The notes: generated by a model not told the origin, from the sequence alone. Positions 8,607 to 21,186 are shown, counted from the stretch's first letter. The stretch: DNA of 64,000 nucleotides from Streptomyces sp. HUAS YS2 (GCF_033343995.1 NZ_CP137573.1:3567001-3631000), one strand, 5' to 3'. Numbers and translations: made by a program.

Positions 8607-9254
8607 TCACAGGCCCAATCTCGGGGGCAGCTCGTCCATGCGCCCGAAGTACCGTGTGGCCCCGGCCAGCCGCTCGTGCGACGTCATGGCCGTGAACGCG
8701 TACACGTCCATCCCGGCGGCCACCGCCGCCTGGACGCCGAGCCGGCTGTCCTCGACTACGACGCACCTCTCGGGCGCCACACCCATCCGCTCGGCCGCGT
8801 GCAGGAACAGGTCCGGCGCCGGCTTGCCCCGCCCGACGTCCTGCGCACTGAAGATGTTCTCGTCCCGGAACCAGGCGTCCAGCCCCGTCTTCCGATGCCC
8901 GACGCGGATCCGCTCATGGCTCCCGGAGGAGGCGAGGCAGTACGGCACGCCCTCGTCGACGAGCCGCTTCAACACGTCGACGACGCCCGGCACTGGCTCC
9001 AACTCCCGTTCGAAGGCAGCGAATGTGCGCGCGTGCAGCGTCTCGTCGAACTCCTCCGGCAACCGCCGCCCGGTCCGCTCGAGAATCAGATCGTGCACCC
9101 GGTGCACCGCGGAGCCCATGTAGTCACGCAGGGATTCCTCGTACGAGGTGGGATGCCCGAGCTCGGTGAGATAGCCGGCCAGGATGGTATTGGCGAGCGG
9201 CTCACTGTCGACGAGCACCCCGTCGTTGTCGAAGACGACCAGTTCATAGCGCAT
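8607..9254 (-). CDS. HAD-family hydrolase (phosphoglycolate phosphatase-like)
   Basis: A haloacid dehalogenase phosphohydrolase of 215 residues. Motif I is FDNDGVLVDSEP, with the nucleophile in DND replacing the usual DxD order; a cap domain follows; motif II is CLASSGSHERI; motif III/IV is GKPAPDLFLHAAERMG and CVVVEDSRLGVQAAVAAGM. This pattern fits the beta-phosphoglucomutase/phosphoglycolate phosphatase group with a C1 cap. The gene lies between the rRNA terminator and the MFS gene and likely heads that operon. The substrate cannot be told. Confidence 0.85.
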   Translation of the reverse strand: MRYELVVFDNDGVLVDSEPLANTILAGYLTELGHPTSYEESLRDYMGSAVHRVHDLILERTGRRLPEEFDETLHARTFAAFERELEPVPGVVDVLKRLVDEGVPYCLASSGSHERIRVGHRKTGLDAWFRDENIFSAQDVGRGKPAPDLFLHAAERMGVAPERCVVVEDSRLGVQAAVAAGMDVYAFTAMTSHERLAGATRYFGRMDELPPRLGL

Positions 9255-9293
9255 GAGTTCACCCTAGGCGCCGAAGGATGCCGTAAACGCAGA

Positions 9294-9323
9294 AAAGCCC
9301 CGCACCATAAGGTGCGGGGCTTT
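9294..9323 (-). terminator. rRNA operon terminator
   Basis: Perfect 13-base arms (9294-9306 and 9311-9323) flank an ATAA loop just past the 5S gene. On the minus strand the stem ends in a short U run (TTTTCTG). Confidence 0.9.
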
Positions 9324-9335
9324 CCCACAATGATT

Positions 9336-9454
9336 GTTCGGCGGCGTCCTACTCTCCCACAGGGTCCCCCCTGCAGTACCATCGGCGCTGAAAGGCTTAG
9401 CTTCCGGGTTCGGAATGTAACCGGGCGTTTCCCTAACGCTATGACCACCGAAAC
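9336..9454 (-). rRNA. rrf: 5S ribosomal RNA
   Basis: About 119 bases. The minus strand begins GTTTCGGTGGTCATAGCG and ends in GTAGGACGCCGCCGAAC, the standard Streptomyces 5S. It lies 73 bases after the 23S 3' end. The ends are set by homology from memory, so a base or two of error is possible. Confidence 0.95.
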
Positions 9455-9499
9455 ACTATGAAGTTGAACTCAACCGGCAAAGGGAGTTCGTTACTTCAG

Positions 9500-9521
9500 A
9501 ACTAACACAGTGGACGCGAGC
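9500..9521 (-). repeat. 3' arm of the 23S rRNA processing stem
   Basis: This 22-base stretch is the reverse complement of 12649-12669 apart from one extra A. The two flank the 23S gene and would pair in the precursor transcript, giving an RNase III-type processing stem. Confidence 0.8.
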
Positions 9522-9527
9522 AACTGA

Positions 9528-14449
<4,922 letters not shown>

Positions 14450-14637
14450 ATGTTTACCGGTTATCCGGTGACACTCGCGTTGAGCGGAACGTCCGGTCGG
14501 AATAGGACCGAACGTTCACAGCGTCCTCGCTGTGTATGTTGCCTACCTGCCACATGGGCCAGTAGGACTTCAAAGGAACCTCGACCATCCGAAGATGGAC
14601 GGGGTATCAACTAATCTGGCGTTGATTTTTGGCACGC

Positions 14638-14653
14638 TGTTGAGTTCTCAAGG
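14638..14653 (-). promoter_or_regulatory. boxA-like antitermination element in the rRNA leader
   Basis: The minus strand reads CCTTGAGAACTCAACA here, about 190 bases upstream of the 16S gene. It resembles the actinobacterial rRNA boxA and recurs as GCTTGAGAACTACACA in the 16S-23S spacer. Confidence 0.65.
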
Positions 14654-14718
14654 AACGGACGCTTCCTTCGTACTCACCCTCTCGGGCTTTCCTCCGGGCT
14701 TTTCCCTTCGGTCTTGCG

Positions 14719-14910
14719 TTTCCGACTCTATCAGATCTTTTCGATCCGATTTCCTCGGTGCCTTTCGGCTGCTTTCCGGTCCCTTTCGCTTTCGCTCCGG
14801 GCCCTTCCGGCGGTTCCGACTCTATCAGATCCTTTCGGCGTCTGATTCCCAGTCAGCGGGGGTTGTCTTTCCGGCTGTTGGGCCGTTCCGACGAGTGAGA
14901 CTTTAGCGGA
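14719..14910 (-). promoter_or_regulatory. Tandem rRNA promoters
   Basis: Three similar -10 boxes on the minus strand lie in the rRNA leader: TAAAGT at 14900-14905, TAGAGT at 14819-14824 and TAGAGT at 14725-14730. The last two sit in a shared context, ATCTGATAGAGTCGGAA. Streptomyces rRNA operons are known to have several tandem promoters. The -35 boxes are not clear by eye. Confidence 0.6.
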
Positions 14911-15114
14911 TTCCTTGCCTCCGACGCTAATCGGGCGGCACGCGCTCAAACCTTCGAACACGGATTCCTCATTTCGCAAAAGCGCACGGAAAGCATGACG
15001 ACGCGACGAAGCATCGTTTGCTTGTAGTGGTTCTTGCGGAGTGGCTGTCCGGGGCCGACCGGAGTCGGTGCTCACGTCGGACAACTCGGAGAACACTACG
15101 GATCCAGCAAACCG

Positions 15115-15144
15115 GTGTCAACCCCGGGCATGGGCGCGTACGCT
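15115..15144 (+). promoter_or_regulatory. Candidate promoter of the trpS leader
   Basis: GTGTCA (15115-15120) and TACGCT (15139-15144) are 18 bases apart. Transcription would begin at about the A of the leader ATG at 15152, so the leader peptide would be leaderless; no Shine-Dalgarno sequence precedes it. Inference from spacing only. Confidence 0.45.
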
Positions 15145-15151
15145 CTCCCCC

Positions 15152-15193
15152 ATGACTACGCATGCGCACACCACCCAGTGGTGGGCCGCCTGA
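15152..15193 (+). CDS. trpS leader peptide with tandem Trp codons
   Basis: A 13-residue reading frame, MTTHAHTTQWWAA, with two adjacent Trp codons at 15179-15184 and a TGA stop at 15191. Tandem codons for the cognate amino acid directly before overlapping hairpins are the hallmark of ribosome-mediated attenuation. The auxiliary S. coelicolor trpS is known to be controlled in this way. When charged tRNA-Trp is scarce the ribosome should stall on the Trp pair and free the downstream RNA to form the antiterminator. There is no Shine-Dalgarno sequence, so translation is probably leaderless. Confidence 0.85.
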   Translation: MTTHAHTTQWWAA

Positions 15194-15243
15194 CGGCGGC
15201 CCGCACTCGCGCATGCACCAAGCGGCCGCCGCCTCGGCGGCCG
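15183..15243 (+). promoter_or_regulatory. Transcription attenuator upstream of trpS
   Basis: Four mutually exclusive segments are visible. Segment 1 is GGGCCGCC (15183-15190), overlapping the second Trp codon and the leader stop. Segment 2 is GGCGGCCC (15195-15202), fully complementary to 1. Segment 3 is CGGCCGCC (15223-15230), which can pair with 2. Segment 4 is GGCGGCCG (15236-15243), fully complementary to 3. Pairing 3:4 would be the terminator (no strong U run follows, as is common in Streptomyces), and 2:3 the antiterminator formed when the ribosome stalls on segment 1. Confidence 0.8.
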
Positions 15244-15310
15244 TTCGCGTATCCCCCTCCCGGGGACCGGCCGCCGGATCGGCGCCACGGACACAGGGAG
15301 AACGGACGCG

Positions 15311-16309
15311 ATGAAGCGGACCTTCAGCGGGGTCAAGCCCACCGGGCATCTGACGCTGGGCAACTACCTCGGGGCCGTACGGCGGTGGGTCGAGGTCGAC
15401 CAGCACCGGTCGGACGCGCTGTTCAGCGTCGTGGACCTGCACGCGCTGACCGTCGAGCACGATCCCGCGCGGGTGCGGCGGCTCAGCCGGCAGGCGGCGA
15501 CGCTGCTGCTGGCGGCGGGGCTGGACCCGAAGCGGTGCACGGTGTTCGTGCAGAGCCACGTGGACGAGCACGCCAGGCTGTCGTACCTGCTCGAATGCAC
15601 CGCCACGGACGGGGAGCTGCGGCGGATGATCCAGTACAAGGAGAAGAGCGTCCGGGCTCGCGGGTCCGGGGAGAGCGTGCGGCTGTCGCTGCTCACGTAT
15701 CCGGTGCTGATGGCGGCGGACATCCTGGCGTACGGGACGGACGAGGTGCCGGTCGGTGACGACCAGCGGCAGCACGTGGAGCTGGCGCGGGATCTCGCGG
15801 TCCGGTTCAACCAGCGGTACGGGCACACCTTCACCGTCCCGCGGGCGACGCATCCGGCCGTGGCGGCTCGGGTCATGGATCTGCAGGACCCCGCGTCGAA
15901 GATGGGGAAGTCGCACGAGAACGGGGCAGGGATCGTCTATCTGCTCGACGACGCGGACGTGGTGCGGAAGAAGGTCATGCGGGCCGTGACCGACAGTGCG
16001 ACGGATGTCGCGTACGACAAGGCGGCGCGGCCGGGGGTGGCCAACCTGCTCGAGCTGCTGGCGGCGGCCACCGGTGGGGATCCGGTGGACCTGGCCGGTG
16101 GGTACGACTCGTACGGCGCTTTGAAGCGGGACACGGCGGAGGCCGTCGTCGAGCTGCTGCGGCCGGTGCGGGAGCGGCACGCGGAGCTGGCTGCCGAGCC
16201 GGGGTACGTGGACGAGGTGCTGCGGGAGGGGGCCGAGCGGGCGCGGGGCATGGCGCGGCCGTGGGTGGACCGGGCCTACCGGGCGATCGGGTTGCTGCCG
16301 GCGGCCTGA
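15311..16309 (+). CDS. trpS: Tryptophanyl-tRNA synthetase, auxiliary indolmycin-resistant type
   Basis: A class I synthetase that charges tRNA-Trp, 332 residues. The HIGH-like motif is PTGHLTLGNYLG and the KMSKS-like motif is KMGKSHENG. Residue 9 is Lys in the opening FSGVKPTG, where drug-sensitive enzymes have Gln (FSGIQPSG); I recall that this Lys9 confers indolmycin resistance in the S. coelicolor auxiliary enzyme. The start ATG has GGGAG ten bases upstream. Expression is set by the leader peptide and attenuator before it. Its last 34 bases overlap the end of the convergent GlxA-type regulator gene. Confidence 0.93.
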   Translation: MKRTFSGVKPTGHLTLGNYLGAVRRWVEVDQHRSDALFSVVDLHALTVEHDPARVRRLSRQAATLLLAAGLDPKRCTVFVQSHVDEHARLSYLLECTATDGELRRMIQYKEKSVRARGSGESVRLSLLTYPVLMAADILAYGTDEVPVGDDQRQHVELARDLAVRFNQRYGHTFTVPRATHPAVAARVMDLQDPASKMGKSHENGAGIVYLLDDADVVRKKVMRAVTDSATDVAYDKAARPGVANLLELLAAATGGDPVDLAGGYDSYGALKRDTAEAVVELLRPVRERHAELAAEPGYVDEVLREGAERARGMARPWVDRAYRAIGLLPAA

Positions 16310-17412
16310 AGGGAGGCGGCGCGGGCCGGCTCGGCGGCGCGGGCCGGCTCGGCGGCGCGGGCCGGCTCGGCGGCGCGGGCCGGCTCGGCGGCGCGGGCCG
16401 GCTCGGCGGCGCGGGCCGCCTCGGCGGCCCGCGCCGGTGTGCGGAAGGCGGTCCGGTAGTCGCGGGGGCTGGTGGCGAGGTGGGTCGCGAAGTGCTGGCG
16501 CATCGTGACCTCGCTGCCGAACCCCGCGCGCCGGGCCACTTCGGGCAGGGGGTGGTCGGTCTGTTCGAGGAGCTTCTGGGCCGCGGCGACACGCTGGGAG
16601 ATGAGCCAGTGGACCGGGGTGGTGCCGGTGGTGGCCTGGAAGTGGCGGGCGAAGGTGCGGGGGGACATGCCGGCGCGGGCGGCCAGGCTCGCGACGGTGT
16701 GGGGTTCGTCGAGGTGGGCGAGGGCGTGGGCGCGTACGTCGGCGAGGGCGTCGGCGTCGCGGTCGGCGCGCGGGGTGGGGCGCTCGATGAACTGGGCCTG
16801 CGTGCCGGTGCGGAAGGGGGCGGTGACCATGGAGCGGGCGATCGTGGCGGCGGCTTCGGCGCCGTGGGCGGTACGGACCAGGTGGAGGCAGAGGTCGATG
16901 CCGGCGGCGACGCCGGCGGCGGTCCAGACGCCGGTGTCCTCGACGAACAGGGCGTCGGGTTCGACCCGGACCAGGGGGTGGCGGGCGCGGAGGCGTTCGG
17001 CGAGGGCCCAGTGGGTGACCGCGCGGCGGCCGTCGAGGAGACCGGCGCGAGCGAGGACGAAGGCCCCGGCGCAGAGGGAGGCGACGGGGGTGCCGGCGGC
17101 GTGGGCCGCGCGCAGGGTGTCGAGTACGGCGTCGGGGACGGGCGCGTCGGGGTCCTCGATGCCGGGGACGAGGACCAGGTCCGCGTGGGTCGTCCAGGCC
17201 AGCCCGTCGTCGGGGGTGAGGCCGAGGCCACCGGTGAGCGGGATGGGGGCGGCCGGGTCGGCGGCGAGGCGGCGGAGTTCGAAGGCGGGGACGCCGCGCG
17301 GGGCGCGGTCGCGGCCCCAGACCTCGTTGACGACGGAGACGTCGAACGCGCGGACGCCGGGGAAGCAGAGGAGGGCGATGCGCTGGATGGCCGGGACGGC
17401 GGCTGTCGTCAC
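16276..17412 (-). CDS. GlxA-family regulator (DJ-1/PfpI domain plus AraC HTH)
   Basis: A transcription regulator of about 378 residues. Residues 1-190 form a DJ-1/PfpI-like sensor domain (RIALLCFPGVRAFDVSVVNE and the nucleophile elbow VASLCAGAFVLARAGLL). An AraC-type double helix-turn-helix follows (TVASLAARAGMSPRTFARHF and LPEVARRAGFGSEVTMRQHF). The C-terminal tail is an Ala-Arg-Ala-Ala-Glu-Pro hexapeptide repeat encoded by a tandem DNA repeat. GTG at 17412 is the likely start; upstream codons are shadow. It faces the cysteine hydrolase gene across 75 bases, and such regulators often control the enzyme next door. Its 3' end overlaps trpS by 34 bases. Confidence 0.85.
   Translation of the reverse strand: MTTAAVPAIQRIALLCFPGVRAFDVSVVNEVWGRDRAPRGVPAFELRRLAADPAAPIPLTGGLGLTPDDGLAWTTHADLVLVPGIEDPDAPVPDAVLDTLRAAHAAGTPVASLCAGAFVLARAGLLDGRRAVTHWALAERLRARHPLVRVEPDALFVEDTGVWTAAGVAAGIDLCLHLVRTAHGAEAAATIARSMVTAPFRTGTQAQFIERPTPRADRDADALADVRAHALAHLDEPHTVASLAARAGMSPRTFARHFQATTGTTPVHWLISQRVAAAQKLLEQTDHPLPEVARRAGFGSEVTMRQHFATHLATSPRDYRTAFRTPARAAEAARAAEPARAAEPARAAEPARAAEPARAAEPARAASLQAAGSNPIAR
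16321..16428. repeat. 18-base tandem repeat in the regulator 3' end
   Basis: Five perfect copies of GCGGGCCGGCTCGGCGGC (16321-16410) and a sixth with one mismatch (16411-16428). On the minus strand each unit encodes six residues (Ala-Arg-Ala-Ala-Glu-Pro), so copy number can change without a frameshift. Confidence 0.95.
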
Positions 17413-17487
17413 GTGTGGCAGTAAACCATCGATCCTCGGCTTTCCTGCCGCTGGGACAGCGGGCCGCCGGGCAGCAGGATCGAAGGC

Positions 17488-18090
17488 ATGGAGATCACGG
17501 AGCACACAGAGATCGCAGCGGACACGGCCCTGGTCGTCGTCGACGTGCAGAAGGGCTTCGAGGACGAGTTCTGGGGCCGGCGGGACAACCCCGGGGCCGA
17601 GCGGAACATCGCGGCGCTGATCGACGCCTGGCAGGAGACGGGGCGTCCGGTGGTGTTCGTACGGCACGACTCGCTGCGGGCGGGGTCGCCGTTGGAGCCG
17701 GGGACCGAGGGCAACGCGTTCAAGGACTTCGTCGAGGAGCGGCGGGGGAAGGGCTCGGGGCCGGAGCTGCTCGTCACGAAGAGCGTGAACTCGGCGTTCT
17801 ACGGGGAGCCGGATCTGGACGCCTGGTTGAGGGGGGCCGGCATCGAGCAGATCGTGATCGTCGGGATCCAGACGAACATGTGCAACGAGACGACCGCGCG
17901 GATGGGCGGGAACCTCGGGTACGACGTGCTGTTCCCGCTGGACGCGATGCACACCTTCGACCTGGCGGGGCCGTTCGGCTGGTCGCGGTCGGCGGAGGAG
18001 CTGACCCGGGCGACGGCGGTGTCGCTGCACGGCGGGCAGTTCGCCCGGGTCGTGACCACGGAGGACGTGCTGAAGGGCGCGGCCCGCTAG
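17488..18090 (+). CDS. Cysteine hydrolase (isochorismatase family)
   Basis: A 200-residue amidase-like hydrolase. The catalytic triad is visible: Asp19 in VVVDVQKG, Lys98 in VTKSVNSAFYG and Cys132 in GIQTNMCNETTARMGG. The family includes nicotinamidase, isochorismatase and N-carbamoyl hydrolases; the substrate here is not clear. The GlxA-type regulator gene is divergent from it across 75 bases and probably controls it. It ends eight bases before the convergent proC stop. Confidence 0.88.
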   Translation: MEITEHTEIAADTALVVVDVQKGFEDEFWGRRDNPGAERNIAALIDAWQETGRPVVFVRHDSLRAGSPLEPGTEGNAFKDFVEERRGKGSGPELLVTKSVNSAFYGEPDLDAWLRGAGIEQIVIVGIQTNMCNETTARMGGNLGYDVLFPLDAMHTFDLAGPFGWSRSAEELTRATAVSLHGGQFARVVTTEDVLKGAAR

Positions 18091-18098
18091 GCCAGGGG

Positions 18099-18908
18099 TC
18101 AGCCGTTGCCGGAGGCGAGCTCGCGGCTGCGGTCGCGGGCTGCCTCCAGGGCGGCGATGAGGGCCGCGCGTACGCCGTGGTTCTCCAGCTCGCGGATGGC
18201 GCTGATGGTGGTGCCGGCCGGGGAGGTCACCGCCTCGCGGAGCTTGACCGGGTGCTCGCCGCTGTCGCGGAGCATCACGGCGGCGCCGATGGCGGCCTGG
18301 ACGATCAGGTCGTGGGCCTGGGCGCGGGGCAGGCCGAGGAGGATGCCCGCGTCGGTCATGGCCTCGACGAGGAAGTAGAAGTACGCCGGTCCGGAGCCGG
18401 AGAGGGCCGTGGCGGCGTCCTGCTGGGACTCGGGGACGCGCAGGGTCTTGCCGACCCCTCCGAAGATCTCCTCCGCGTGGGCGAGGTGCTCCGGGGTGGC
18501 GTGGCTGCCGCCCGAGATCACGGACATGCCCTCGTCGACGAGGACCGGGGTGTTGGGCATGACGCGGACGACGGGGGTGCCCGTGGTCAGCCGCTCCTCG
18601 ATGAAGGACGTGGGGATGCCGGCGGCGGCGCTGATGACGAGGCGGTCGGCGGCGACGTGCGGGGCGAGTTCGTCGAGGAGCCGGCCCATGTCCTGGGGCT
18701 TCACGGCGAGGATGAGGGTGTCGGCGCGCTTGGCGGCGTCGGCGTTGGAGACCGCCTCGACGCCGTAGCGGTCGCGCAGTTCCTGGGCGCGCTCGGAGCG
18801 GCGGGCGGTGACGAGCAGGTGGGCGGGGCGCCAGCCGGCGCGGATCATGCCGCTGAGGAGCGCTTCACCGATCTTGCCGGTGCCGAGGACTGCGACGGTC
18901 TGGGTCAT
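18099..18908 (-). CDS. proC: Pyrroline-5-carboxylate reductase
   Basis: This enzyme makes proline from 1-pyrroline-5-carboxylate with NAD(P)H. It is 269 residues. The nucleotide-binding motif is VAVLGTGKIGEALLSGMI. The family signature is LSGSGPAYFYFLVEAMTDAG, followed by GLPRAQAHDLIVQAAIGAA, and SPAGTTISAIRELENHGVR is near the end. ATG at 18908 is preferred to 18947, because it puts the Rossmann motif at the N-terminus as in other ProC proteins. No other proline genes are adjacent. Confidence 0.95.
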   Translation of the reverse strand: MTQTVAVLGTGKIGEALLSGMIRAGWRPAHLLVTARRSERAQELRDRYGVEAVSNADAAKRADTLILAVKPQDMGRLLDELAPHVAADRLVISAAAGIPTSFIEERLTTGTPVVRVMPNTPVLVDEGMSVISGGSHATPEHLAHAEEIFGGVGKTLRVPESQQDAATALSGSGPAYFYFLVEAMTDAGILLGLPRAQAHDLIVQAAIGAAVMLRDSGEHPVKLREAVTSPAGTTISAIRELENHGVRAALIAALEAARDRSRELASGNG

Positions 18909-18992
18909 GGCTCTGTTCACCTCGCCGGAGGGGGTACGTGTCGCCATCCTCGCACCGGCCGAACCGGTGGTGCTTCCGTGTCCGAGGGGCGG

Positions 18993-19730
18993 TCACGCCG
19001 TGCGGCGGCGGAGGGTCGCGGCGCCGAGGGTGAGGACGAGGACGGCGCAGCCGGCGACGACGAGGGCGTCGCGGACGAAGTCGGCGGTGACGTCGGTGTG
19101 GCGGAGGACCTCGTTCATGCCGTCGACGGCGTACGACATGGGCAGGACGTTCGAGATCCCTTCGAGGACGGGCTGCATCTGGTCCCGCGCGATGAACAGC
19201 CCGCAGAGCAGCAGCTGGGGGAAGATCACGGCCGGCATGAACTGGACGGCCTGGAACTCGGACGCGGCGAAGGCGGAGACGAACAGGCCGAGGGCGGTGC
19301 CGAGGAGTGCGTCGAGCAGCGCGACCAGGAGCAGCAGCCAGGGCGAGCCGACGACGTCGAGGCCGAGGAACCACAGGGCGAGGCCGGTGGCGAGCGCGGA
19401 CTGCACGATGGCGAGGAGCCCGAAGGCGAGGGCGTAGCCGGCGATGAGGTCGCCCTTGGCGAGGGGCATGGCCAGGAGGCGTTCGAGGGTGCCGGAGGTG
19501 CGTTCGCGCAGGGTGGCGATCGAGGTCACCAGGAACATCGTGATCAGCGGGAAGATGCCGAGCAGCGAGGCGCCGATGTTGTCGAAGGTCCGCGGGCTGC
19601 CGTCGAAGACGTACCGGAGCAGGACGAGCATCACGCACGGGACGAACAGCATGAGGGCGATCGAGCGCGGGTCGTGGCGCAGTTGACGCAGGACGCGGGC
19701 GGCGGTGGCGAGTGTGCGGTCCGGGTTCAC
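18993..19730 (-). CDS. ABC-2 type exporter permease
   Basis: An integral membrane subunit of 245 residues with six predicted membrane segments. Typical ABC-2 family elements are TFDNIGASLLGIFPLITMF, TSGTLERLLAMPLAKGDLIAGY (the cytoplasmic coupling helix region) and FMPAVIFPQLLLCGLFIARD. Its ATG overlaps the stop of the ATPase gene by four bases (19727-19730), so the pair is translationally coupled. Probably exports a drug or lipid-like compound; the substrate is unknown. Confidence 0.9.
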   Translation of the reverse strand: MNPDRTLATAARVLRQLRHDPRSIALMLFVPCVMLVLLRYVFDGSPRTFDNIGASLLGIFPLITMFLVTSIATLRERTSGTLERLLAMPLAKGDLIAGYALAFGLLAIVQSALATGLALWFLGLDVVGSPWLLLLVALLDALLGTALGLFVSAFAASEFQAVQFMPAVIFPQLLLCGLFIARDQMQPVLEGISNVLPMSYAVDGMNEVLRHTDVTADFVRDALVVAGCAVLVLTLGAATLRRRTA

Positions 19731-20575
19731 GGCTGGTGCTCCTCGTGTACGGGACGGGCGGCGTGGCCGGCGGCCTCGGATGCGCGGGCGGCTCCGTCCG
19801 CTTCCTCCGCGCGGGCGTCGGCGGCGTCGACGAGGTGGAGGAAGGCCTGCTCGACGGTGGCGGCGTCGTTGCGGCGGCGCAGGTCCTCGGGGGTGTCCTC
19901 GGCGAGGATCTCACCCTCGCGCATGAGGAGCAGCCGGTGGCAGCGCTCGGCCTCGTCCATCACGTGCGAGGAGACGAGGAGCGTGGTGCCGCGGTCGGCG
20001 GCGATGCGGTGGAAGAGGTTCCACAGGTCGCGGCGCAGGACGGGGTCGAGGCCGACGGTGGGCTCGTCGAGGACGAGGAGTTCCGGCGTGCCGAGGAGGG
20101 CTACGGCGAGCGAGACGCGGCTGCGCTGGCCGCCGGAGAGCCGGCCGGCGAGGTCGTGCGCGTGGGAGGCGAGGTCGACGTCGGTGATGGCGCGTTCGAC
20201 GGCGGTGCGGCGTTCTTCGCGGCGGGCGCGGCCGGGGAAGAGGACGGCGGCGAAGTAGTCGAGGTTCTGGTGGACGGTGAGGTCGTCGTAGACGGACGGG
20301 TCCTGGGTGACGTAGCCGATGCGGGAGCGCAGATCGGCGTCTCCGGCGGGCCGGCCGAGTACGTCGAGGGTGCCGGTGACCTTGGCCTGGGTGCCGACGA
20401 CGGCGCGCATGAGGGTCGTCTTGCCGCAGCCGGAGGGGCCGAGGAGGCCGGTGATCCGGCCCGGCGGGACGGTGAAGTCGATGCCGCGCAGGACGGCGCG
20501 GTCGCCGCGTACGACGGTGAGGCCGCGCGCGACGATCGCACCGGTCGCCGGGGCGTCACCGGTTTTATTCATCAT
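19727..20575 (-). CDS. ABC exporter ATP-binding protein
   Basis: The ATPase partner of the ABC-2 permease. Walker A is GPSGCGKTTLMRAV, the Q-loop region is GYVTQDPSVYDDLTVHQNL, the signature is LSGGQRSRVSLAVAL, and Walker B is LLVLDEPTVGLDP. ATG at 20575 (or 20572) gives about 282 residues; the longer frame adds only 12 unlikely residues. The start codon lies inside a 20-base palindrome (20566-20585), and no Shine-Dalgarno sequence is evident, so the message may be leaderless and operator-controlled. Confidence 0.9.
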   Translation of the reverse strand: MMNKTGDAPATGAIVARGLTVVRGDRAVLRGIDFTVPPGRITGLLGPSGCGKTTLMRAVVGTQAKVTGTLDVLGRPAGDADLRSRIGYVTQDPSVYDDLTVHQNLDYFAAVLFPGRARREERRTAVERAITDVDLASHAHDLAGRLSGGQRSRVSLAVALLGTPELLVLDEPTVGLDPVLRRDLWNLFHRIAADRGTTLLVSSHVMDEAERCHRLLLMREGEILAEDTPEDLRRRNDAATVEQAFLHLVDAADARAEEADGAARASEAAGHAARPVHEEHQP

Positions 20576-20585
20576 GCGATGAATA
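20566..20585. promoter_or_regulatory. Palindromic operator over the ABC exporter start
   Basis: Perfect 8-base arms, TATTCATC (20566-20573) and GATGAATA (20578-20585), with an ATGC centre. A TetR- or GntR-like repressor site is the natural reading, but no such regulator gene is adjacent. Confidence 0.6.
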
Positions 20586-20670
20586 CTGCGCCTGGGGGTG
20601 CCGGCCGTCAAGCATCCGGACGGGGCGGGACGGCGACGGAGGTGCGTGCGGGGGGTGCGGGGGGTGGTGC

Positions 20671-21186
20671 CTACTTCCGCTTGGGCTTCTTGCGCGCGGA
20701 GGGGTTGCCGGCCCGGGAGGCGCGGCGCTTCTCGTACTGGGCGCGGGCCGTCTCGTACTCGGTGCGGTGGAGCTGCTCGCCGGGCGCCTCGGTGAGGGAG
20801 CGGAAGAAGTACGCGAGGAGGGAGCCGATGAAGCCGATCGCCTTCAGGCTGCGCAGCGACTCCTCGCGGGCCGGGTCGGCCGGGCGGCGGGAGAAGCCCT
20901 CCCAGGTCTTGCGGAAGGCGATGGCGCTGCAGATCGCGAACATGACGACCACGAGGATGTTCACGAAACCGCCGACCTCGGCGATCTCCAGGCCCTGGTA
21001 CGCGAAGCGCAGGACCAGGCAGCCTGCGGCCGCGGCCAGCAGCGACCCGACGGCCACGGCGACGCGGCGCAGCCCGTAGTGGCCGTCGTGCCCGACCCAG
21101 GTCGTCCCGAAGAAACGGATCTCCTCGGGCTGCGGCCCGGCAGGGGTGCCGGCGGCGGGGGTGCGGGGGCTGTCGTCGTCGCTCAC
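20671..21186 (-). CDS. Conserved membrane protein, function unknown
   Basis: A 171-residue protein with three hydrophobic stretches: VAVAVGSLLAAAAGCLVLRF, GGFVNILVVVMFAICSAIAF and LKAIGFIGSLLAYFFRSL. The N-terminus is acidic and Pro-rich and the C-terminus very basic (ending ARKKPKRK), so both ends are likely cytoplasmic or one is exposed. I do not recognise a functional domain. The start GTG at 21186 lies in the left arm of a perfect inverted repeat that also closely follows the upstream SH3 gene. Confidence 0.75.
   Translation of the reverse strand: MSDDDSPRTPAAGTPAGPQPEEIRFFGTTWVGHDGHYGLRRVAVAVGSLLAAAAGCLVLRFAYQGLEIAEVGGFVNILVVVMFAICSAIAFRKTWEGFSRRPADPAREESLRSLKAIGFIGSLLAYFFRSLTEAPGEQLHRTEYETARAQYEKRRASRAGNPSARKKPKRK

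Noticed and set aside
17415..20258. A 947-residue plus-strand reading frame over the hydrolase, proC and ABC genes
   Set aside because: It is antisense to proC and the ABC genes, which have clear motifs, and is low in complexity.
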